Shown: positions 55,731-60,570 of the stretch, piece after piece
Layout of the letters: each line of letters starts with the position of its first letter
Position numbering within the stretch: position 1 is the first letter of the stretch
From: Mesorhizobium sp.
Lineage (GTDB): Bacteria; Pseudomonadota; Alphaproteobacteria; Rhizobiales; Rhizobiaceae
NCBI GenBank assembly: GCA_004020875.1
Contig: SAPZ01000031.1
Span: forward strand, 1-60,570
Length of the DNA: 60,570 nucleotides
Direction of reading: 5' to 3'
Translations under genes and position numbers: made by a program
The notes under the pieces: model-generated
Database searches by the model: none
What the model was told of the DNA's origin: nothing
Seen by the model: the letters and a program-made list of their open reading frames with translations, nothing else

Positions 55731-56144
55731 TTATTCTGCGATGCGCTGCACGAAGCGCGTCTTGACCGAGAGCTTGGCGGCGCCGAGACGCAGCGCCTCA
55801 CGCGCGGTCTCCTCGCTGACGCCGTCGATCTCGAACATGATGCGGCCGGGCTTCACGCGCGCCGCCCAATAGTCGACGGCGCCTTTGCCCTTACCCATGC
55901 GGACTTCGGTCGGCTTCGAGGTGACCGGCAGGTCCGGGAATACCCGGATCCAGACGCGGCCGGCGCGCTTCATCTCGCGGGTGATCGCGCGGCGGGCCGC
56001 CTCGATCTCGCGCGCGGTGACGCGGTTCGGCTCAAGCGCCTTCAGCCCGAAACCGCCGAAATCCAGATTGGTGCCGCCCTTGGCAGTACCGTGGATACGG
56101 CCCTTGAACTGCTTGCGGAACTTTGTGCGCTTTGGCTGCAGCAT
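55731..56144 (-). CDS. rplP: 50S ribosomal protein L16
   Basis: 137 residues with MLQPKRTKFRKQFKGRIHGTAKGGTNLDFGGFGLKALEPNRVTAREIEAARRAITR and RMGKGKGAVDYWAARVKPGRIMFE, both L16 signatures. The spacing to rpsC is 27 bases. Confidence 0.98.
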   Translation of the reverse strand: MLQPKRTKFRKQFKGRIHGTAKGGTNLDFGGFGLKALEPNRVTAREIEAARRAITREMKRAGRVWIRVFPDLPVTSKPTEVRMGKGKGAVDYWAARVKPGRIMFEIDGVSEETAREALRLGAAKLSVKTRFVQRIAE

Positions 56145-56171
56145 CGTTCTAACTCCAAATTCTCAAATGTC

Positions 56172-56906
56172 TCAGGCGTTCTCGCGACGACGACCGCGTT
56201 CGCGCTCACCGCCAGCACCGCCGCCGCCATGCGCGGCATCGCCTTCGGTTGCGCGGCGCTCGGAAGCCATCGGGTCGTGCTCGAGTATTTCACCCTTGAA
56301 CACCCACACCTTGACGCCGCAGATGCCGTAAGCCGTGTTCGCCTCGGCCGTGCCGTAGTCGACATCGGCGCGCAGGGTGTGCAGCGGCACGCGGCCTTCG
56401 CGGTACCACTCCATGCGCGCGATTTCGGCGCCGCCGAGACGGCCGGAGCAGTTGATGCGGATGCCTTCGGCGCCGAGACGCATGGCCGACTGAACGGCGC
56501 GCTTCATGGCGCGGCGGAACGCGATGCGGCGCTCGAGCTGCTGAGCGATCGACTGGGCGATCAACGTGGCGTCGATTTCGGGCTTGCGCACTTCAACGAT
56601 ATTGAGGTGCGTTTCGGACTTCGTCATCTCGGTCAGCTTCTTGCGAAGCTTCTCGATGTCGGCGCCCTTCTTGCCGATGATCAGGCCTGGACGCGCCGCG
56701 TGGATGGTGACGCGGCACTTCTTGTGCGGACGCTCGATCACGACCTTGGAGATCGCGGCCTGCTTGAGCTCCTTCTCGAGATACTTGCGGATCTTGAGGT
56801 CCTCATGCAGCAGCTGGCCGTACTCGCCGGTGTTCGCGAACCAGCGCGAATCCCAGGTGCGATTGATGCCGAGACGCAGCCCGATCGGATTGACTTTCTG
56901 GCCCAT
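56172..56906 (-). CDS. rpsC: 30S ribosomal protein S3
   Basis: 244 residues starting MGQKVNPIGLRLGINRTWDSRWFANTGEYG. It has the KH domain HAARPGLIIGKKGADIEKLRKKL and the C-terminal INCSGRLGGAEIARMEWYREGRVPLHTLRADVDYG, then a Gly/Arg-rich tail. The start overlaps the rplV stop by one base (TAATG). Confidence 0.98.
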   Translation of the reverse strand: MGQKVNPIGLRLGINRTWDSRWFANTGEYGQLLHEDLKIRKYLEKELKQAAISKVVIERPHKKCRVTIHAARPGLIIGKKGADIEKLRKKLTEMTKSETHLNIVEVRKPEIDATLIAQSIAQQLERRIAFRRAMKRAVQSAMRLGAEGIRINCSGRLGGAEIARMEWYREGRVPLHTLRADVDYGTAEANTAYGICGVKVWVFKGEILEHDPMASERRATEGDAAHGGGGAGGERERGRRRENA

Positions 56907-57295
56907 TATGCGGCCTCCCCTTTTTCCTCGACTTCACGAACGACGATCGTGAGGTGCGAGAACGGCTTCTCGATACGGCTGGCGCGACCGCGGCCACGAG
57001 CGTGGAAACGCTTCATGACGATCGACTTGCCGACATAGGCTTCCGCCACCACCAGCGCATCGACGTCGAGGTCGTGATTGTTTTCCGCGTTGGCGATCGC
57101 CGATTCCAGCGTCTTCTTGACCGTGCCGGAAATCCGCTTGGCCGAGAATTCGAGGTCGGAAAGCGCTGTCGCGACCTTCTTGCCGCGGATCAGCGCGGCA
57201 ACCAGGTTCAGCTTCTGCGGGCTGATACGGATCGTGCGCAGAACGGCGCGAGCCTCGTTATCAGCAAGCCTGCGCGGAGCTTTGGCCTTGCCCAT
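56906..57295 (-). CDS. rplV: 50S ribosomal protein L22
   Basis: 129 residues: VLRTIRISPQKLNLVAALIRGKKVATALSDLEFSAKR and the tunnel-loop region VAEAYVGKSIVMKRFHARGRGRASRIEKPFSHLTIVV. Macrolide-relevant loop residues look ordinary. Confidence 0.98.
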   Translation of the reverse strand: MGKAKAPRRLADNEARAVLRTIRISPQKLNLVAALIRGKKVATALSDLEFSAKRISGTVKKTLESAIANAENNHDLDVDALVVAEAYVGKSIVMKRFHARGRGRASRIEKPFSHLTIVVREVEEKGEAA

Positions 57296-57297
57296 GA

Positions 57298-57576
57298 TTA
57301 TTTCCTCTTCGCCTTCTTATCCGCGCCATGACCGTAATAGGTCCGGGTCGGAGCGAATTCACCGAACTTGTGGCCGACCATGTCCTCGTTAACCGAGACC
57401 GGGACGTGCTTCTGGCCGTTGTAAACACCGAAGGTGAAGCCGACGAACTGCGGCAGGATGGTGGAGCGACGGCTCCACATCTTGATCACCTCATTGCGAC
57501 CGCCTTCACGAACCTTGTCCACCTTCTTGAGAAGGTAGCCGTCGATGAAGGGGCCTTTCCAAATCGAACGAGTCAC
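57298..57576 (-). CDS. rpsS: 30S ribosomal protein S19
   Basis: 92 residues: MTRSIWKGPFIDGYLLKKVDKVREGGRNEVIKMWSRRSTILPQFVGFTFGVYNGQKHVPVSVNEDMVGHKFGEFAPTR. Fully typical S19; two bases separate it from rplV. Confidence 0.98.
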   Translation of the reverse strand: MTRSIWKGPFIDGYLLKKVDKVREGGRNEVIKMWSRRSTILPQFVGFTFGVYNGQKHVPVSVNEDMVGHKFGEFAPTRTYYGHGADKKAKRK

Positions 57577-57592
57577 TTGGCGTTACCTCTTT

Positions 57593-58426
57593 TTAGCTCT
57601 TGCGCTGATGACGCGAGCGCAGGATGAACTTGTCGGTCGCCTTGTTGGACCGCGTCTTCTTGCCCTTGGTCGGCTTGCCCCAGGGCGAAACCGGATGACG
57701 GCCACCCGAGGTGCGGCCTTCGCCGCCGCCATGCGGATGGTCGACCGGGTTCATGGCCACGCCGCGATTGTGCGGACGCTTGCCGCGCCATACGGTGCGA
57801 CCGGCCTTGCCGTCATTGATGTTGCCGTGGTCGGGGTTCGACACGGCACCCACGGTGGCCATGCAGGAACCGTGCACGACGCGCTGCTCGCCCGAGTTGA
57901 GGCGCAGAATCGCCATGCCCTGGTCGCGGCCGACAAGCTGGGCGTAACCGCCAGCCGAACGGGCGACCTGACCGCCCTTGCCTGGCTTCAGCTCGATGTT
58001 GTGGACGATCGTGCCAACCGGCATAGAGGCCAGCGGCATCGCATTGCCCGGCTTCACGTCGACCGCTTCGCCGGCCACGATCTTGTCGCCGGCAGCAAGG
58101 CGCTGCGGGGCCAGGATGTAGGACAGCTCGCCATCGTCATACTTGATCAGCGCGATGAAGGCGGTGCGGTTCGGATCGTATTCGATACGCTCGACCGTGC
58201 CGACGACGTCATACTTCTTACGCTTGAAGTCGATGATGCGGTACGAACGCTTGTGACCGCCGCCGATGAAGCGAGCCGTGATGCGGCCGTAATTGTTGCG
58301 GCCGCCCGACTTGGTCAAGCCTTCGGTCAGGCCCTTGACGGGCTTGCCCTTGTAGAGGCCCGAGCGGTCGACGATGACCAGCTGGCGGGTGCTCGGCGTT
58401 ACCGGGTTGAATTTCTTGAGTGCCAT
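57593..58426 (-). CDS. rplB: 50S ribosomal protein L2
   Basis: 277 residues: MALKKFNPVTPSTRQLVIVDRSGLYKGKPVKGLTEGLTKSGGRNNYGRITARFIGGGHKRSYR at the start, and the peptidyl-transferase-region block GVAMNPVDHPHGGGEGRTSGGRHPVSPWGKPTKG with its conserved His. Normal size. Confidence 0.98.
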   Translation of the reverse strand: MALKKFNPVTPSTRQLVIVDRSGLYKGKPVKGLTEGLTKSGGRNNYGRITARFIGGGHKRSYRIIDFKRKKYDVVGTVERIEYDPNRTAFIALIKYDDGELSYILAPQRLAAGDKIVAGEAVDVKPGNAMPLASMPVGTIVHNIELKPGKGGQVARSAGGYAQLVGRDQGMAILRLNSGEQRVVHGSCMATVGAVSNPDHGNINDGKAGRTVWRGKRPHNRGVAMNPVDHPHGGGEGRTSGGRHPVSPWGKPTKGKKTRSNKATDKFILRSRHQRKS

Positions 58427-58448
58427 TGTCCTGTCCTCGCGGCCTTGC

Positions 58449-58742
58449 TCAGAGACCCGTCGCGACGTCGATCGACTGGCCGTCGGCCAGCGTCACAACC
58501 GCCTTCTTGACGTCGCCCTGGCGGCCAACCGTGCCGCGGAAGCGCTTGATCTTGCCCTTGCGGACGAGTGTGTTCACAGCCGTCACCTTGACGCCGAAGA
58601 GAGCTTCCACGGCAGCCTTGATTTCCGGCTTCGACGCCTTCTTGGCGACGTTGAAGACGACCTGGTTCTGCTCGGAAGCCATGGTCGACTTTTCGGTGAT
58701 CGCCGGCGAGACGATCACGTCGTAGTGACGGAGGTCGGTCAT
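58449..58742 (-). CDS. rplW: 50S ribosomal protein L23
   Basis: 97 residues: MTDLRHYDVIVSPAITEKSTMASEQNQVVFNVAKKASKPEIKAAVEALFGVKVTAVNTL. It is the dock for trigger factor and SRP at the tunnel exit. The start overlaps the rplD stop by 4 bases. Confidence 0.98.
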   Translation of the reverse strand: MTDLRHYDVIVSPAITEKSTMASEQNQVVFNVAKKASKPEIKAAVEALFGVKVTAVNTLVRKGKIKRFRGTVGRQGDVKKAVVTLADGQSIDVATGL

Positions 58743-59359
58743 TTAAAGCGCTCCTCGAGAGCCTCGACGGCGGCCTTCGAAAGGACCAGCGTGCCGCGGC
58801 GCAGAATGTCGTAGACGTTGATGCCCTGGATGGGCAGCACGTCGATGTTCGGAATGTTCGTCGCGGCCAGCTTGAAGTTCTGGTCAAGCTCGGCGCCGCC
58901 GATCACGAGGGCGTTGGTCAGCCCCAGCGTCTCGAGGTTCGCCGCCAGCGCCTTGGTCTTGGCTTCGGCAAGCTTCAGCTCGTCCACGATGATGAGCGAA
59001 GCGCTCTTGGCCTTGGCCGAGAGAGCGTGCTTGAGGCCAAGCGCGCGCACCTTCTTTGGCAGCTCATGCTCGTGGCTGCGTACGACTGGGCCGTGCGCCT
59101 TGCCGCCGCCGCGGAACTGCGGCGCGCGAGCCGAGTGGTGACGGGCGCGGCCCGTACCCTTCTGCTTGTACATCTTGGCGCCGGTGCGCGCGATCTCGGC
59201 GCGCCCCTTGGCCTTGTGCGTGCCCTGCTGCTTCTTGGCGAGCTGCCAGCGCACGACGCGCTGCAGGATGTCCTCGCGCGGGTCGAGGCCGAAAATCTCT
59301 TCGGAGAGCTTCAGCTCGCCGGCGTCCTTGCCGCCCAGCGTTTTAATCTTGAGGTCCAT
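58739..59359 (-). CDS. rplD: 50S ribosomal protein L4
   Basis: 206 residues: MDLKIKTLGGKDAGELKLSEEIFGLDPREDILQRVVRWQLAKKQQGTHKAKGRAEI and GRARHHSARAPQFRGGGKAHGPVVRSHE, the tunnel-lining loop. L4 regulates the S10 operon in E. coli; I see no comparable leader here. One-base overlap with rplC (TAATG). Confidence 0.98.
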   Translation of the reverse strand: MDLKIKTLGGKDAGELKLSEEIFGLDPREDILQRVVRWQLAKKQQGTHKAKGRAEIARTGAKMYKQKGTGRARHHSARAPQFRGGGKAHGPVVRSHEHELPKKVRALGLKHALSAKAKSASLIIVDELKLAEAKTKALAANLETLGLTNALVIGGAELDQNFKLAATNIPNIDVLPIQGINVYDILRRGTLVLSKAAVEALEERFK

Positions 59360-60078
59360 TATTCCGCTCCCTCAGTGGCCGGGGCTTCGTTCTTGGCGGC
59401 AGCAGCGGCACGGATCGCGGCGGGCTTCGGCGCGTTGGCCGGCAGCGCAACCTTGGCAGCGTCGCGAACCAAGATCCAGGCGCCCTTGACGCCGGGAACC
59501 GCGCCGCGGATCAGGATCAGGCCGCGATCCACGTCCGTCGAGACGACCTCGACATTCTGCGTGGTCACGCGGGCGTCACCCATGTGGCCGGCCATCTTCT
59601 TGCCTTTGAACACCTTGCCGGGGTCCTGGCGCTGACCGGTCGAGCCGTGCGTGCGGTGCGAGACCGAGTTACCGTGGGTCGCGCGGCCACCGCCCATGTT
59701 GTGCCGCTTGATCACGCCCTGGAAACCCTTACCGGTCGAGGTGCCGGTGACGTCGACCTTCTGGCCGGCGACGAAATGCTCGACGGTCAGCTCGGCGCCG
59801 ACATCGATCATGTTGTCGGCGGAGACGCGGAACTCCGCGAGCTTGGCCTTCGGCTCGACGGAGGCGGCGGCGAAATGGCCGCGCAGCGCCTTCGACGTGT
59901 TCTTCACCTTGGCGAGGCCAACGCCGAGCTGGACGGCGGTGTAGCCGTTCTTCTCCTGCGTGCGCTGAGCCACAACCTGGCAGTTCTCCATCTGGAGAAC
60001 AGTGACGGGAACGTGTTCGCCGGCATCGTTATAGATGCGGGTCATTCCCACCTTCTTTGCAATCACACCTGAACGCAT
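59359..60078 (-). CDS. rplC: 50S ribosomal protein L3
   Basis: 239 residues: MRSGVIAKKVGMTRIYNDAGEHVPVTVLQMENCQVV and the core VDVTGTSTGKGFQGVIKRHNMGGGRATHGNSVSHRTHGSTGQRQDPGKVFKGKKMAGHMG, followed by an alphaproteobacterial Ala-rich tail. It reaches the peptidyl-transferase centre. Confidence 0.98.
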   Translation of the reverse strand: MRSGVIAKKVGMTRIYNDAGEHVPVTVLQMENCQVVAQRTQEKNGYTAVQLGVGLAKVKNTSKALRGHFAAASVEPKAKLAEFRVSADNMIDVGAELTVEHFVAGQKVDVTGTSTGKGFQGVIKRHNMGGGRATHGNSVSHRTHGSTGQRQDPGKVFKGKKMAGHMGDARVTTQNVEVVSTDVDRGLILIRGAVPGVKGAWILVRDAAKVALPANAPKPAAIRAAAAAKNEAPATEGAE

Positions 60079-60139
60079 CGGTTCAATTCCTTTAGAGTTC
60101 CGGGCCAGGGGCAGTGCCCCTTACCGCGCTCTCGTTCCC

Positions 60140-60448
60140 TTAGAGCTTGATCTCGACGTCGACACCGGCGGCCAGATCGAGCTTCATCAAAGCATCGACC
60201 GTCTGCGGGGTCGGATCGACGATGTCGAGCAGCCGCTTGTGCGTGCGCATCTCGAACTGCTCGCGGCTCTTCTTGTCGACGTGGGGCGACCGGTTGACCG
60301 TGAATTTTTCGATCCGCGTCGGCAGCGGGATGGGGCCGCGGACGTTGGCGCCGGTGCGCTTGGCGGTCGACACGATTTCTCGGGTCGAGGCGTCGAGCAC
60401 CCGGTGGTCAAACGCCTTAAGGCGGATGCGGATATTCTGTCCGTTCAT
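60140..60448 (-). CDS. rpsJ: 30S ribosomal protein S10 (NusE)
   Basis: 102 residues: MNGQNIRIRLKAFDHRVLDASTREIVSTAKRTGANVRGPIPLPTRIEKFTVNRSPHVDKKSREQFEMRTHKRLLDI. Small-subunit head protein and antitermination factor. It heads the S10 operon just after tuf. Confidence 0.98.
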   Translation of the reverse strand: MNGQNIRIRLKAFDHRVLDASTREIVSTAKRTGANVRGPIPLPTRIEKFTVNRSPHVDKKSREQFEMRTHKRLLDIVDPTPQTVDALMKLDLAAGVDVEIKL

Positions 60449-60471
60449 GCGTCAATTCCTTGTTCTGGCGC

Positions 60472-60492
60472 GGCGCGGGCAGCTCCCGCGCC
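60472..60492. terminator. Hairpin in the tuf-rpsJ spacer
   Basis: GGCGCGGG pairs with CCCGCGCC around CAGCT, about 25 bases after the tuf stop codon on the minus strand. There is no T-run, so it may only partly separate tuf from the S10 operon or stabilise the tuf mRNA. Confidence 0.45.
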
Positions 60493-60516
60493 CGCGACAG
60501 ATCCGTTTCAGTCCAA

Positions 60517-60570
60517 TTATTCCTTGATGGTGACGACGATGCCTGCACCGACGGTGCGGCCGCCTTCACG
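60517..60570 (-). CDS. tuf: Elongation factor Tu, last 17 residues (cut by window edge)
   Basis: The reading frame from the window end gives REGGRTVGAGIVVTIKE and a TAA stop. This is the universally conserved C-terminus of EF-Tu. Its place just before rpsJ is the standard str-S10 junction. The rest of the gene lies outside the window. Confidence 0.93.
   Translation of the reverse strand, partial: REGGRTVGAGIVVTIKE

Noticed and set aside
54459..57038. 859-codon plus-strand frame across the ribosomal genes
   Set aside because: It spans nine well-defined minus-strand ribosomal protein genes and has the His/Asp/Arg bias of mirror frames.

Overview
This window is a 60.6-kb piece of a GC-rich alphaproteobacterial chromosome. 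It is most likely from a rhizobium of the Mesorhizobium/Phyllobacteriaceae type. The evidence is: a pyruvate dehydrogenase E1-beta with its own lipoyl domain; the ATP12-type F1 assembly factor; the pairing of glnII (eukaryote-like glutamine synthetase II) with the small divergent gene gstI; sigma-54 promoters on nitrogen genes; and several copies of a RIME-like palindromic repeat. It is almost entirely core genome. I see no prophage, insertion sequence, CRISPR array, tRNA or rRNA gene.

Layout. 1-5.1 kb (minus strand): eno, an FtsB-like septum protein and the pdhA-pdhB-pdhC operon, with pdhC cut by the left edge. 5.3-8.3 kb: a tiny lipoprotein, a PRC-barrel protein, kdsA overlapped by a VOC protein, a Dabb protein and a 42-residue membrane protein. 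8.4-12.7 kb: a Tat-exported cyclic nucleotide phosphodiesterase, type II NADH dehydrogenase and a 5-formyl-THF cyclo-ligase-like protein. 12.7-15 kb: an antibiotic-monooxygenase-like protein and an Lrp-type regulator divergent from alanine dehydrogenase. 15-16.9 kb: a looser stretch with DUF1203, orphan terminators, a CRP-like dyad, a frameshifted zinc-ribbon gene and a 69-residue unknown. 16.9-20.2 kb (minus): the tightly packed cysK, alaX, sseA and GNAT genes. 20.4-27.8 kb: an SDR enzyme, an alpha/beta hydrolase, a DEAD-box helicase, propionyl-CoA carboxylase beta and two glycosyltransferases. 27.8-33.3 kb: the nitrogen block nnrD, glnB-glnA, glnII and gstI. 33.4-38.7 kb: an MHS-type transporter with a very large inserted domain, ATP12, an EamA permease, an RluA-type pseudouridine synthase and a DUF779 protein. 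38.8-45.5 kb: aldehyde dehydrogenase with its GAF-Fis regulator, an Asp/Asn beta-hydroxylase, rarA and a Deg protease. 45.7-60.6 kb (minus): the contiguous S10-spc-alpha ribosomal superoperon, from the end of tuf through rpsJ to rplQ, including secY, adk and rpoA.

How the genes work together. The nitrogen block is the most coherent regulatory unit. PII (glnB) and GSI (glnA) read rightward from a sigma-54-like promoter. GSII (glnII) reads leftward from a near-consensus sigma-54 promoter. GstI, whose family is known to inhibit GSII synthesis, is transcribed away from glnII. The pdh genes with eno supply acetyl-CoA from glycolysis. The aldehyde dehydrogenase, DUF779 and GAF-Fis genes form a second small regulon with a perfect 18-bp dyad upstream of the dehydrogenase. 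No new multi-gene system stands out. The parts most worth a second look are the inverted octamer array between rpsM and rpsK, RIME-like palindromes inside the ribosomal operon, the transporter with the inserted domain, the broken zinc-ribbon gene and the candidate small RNA near 15.2 kb.
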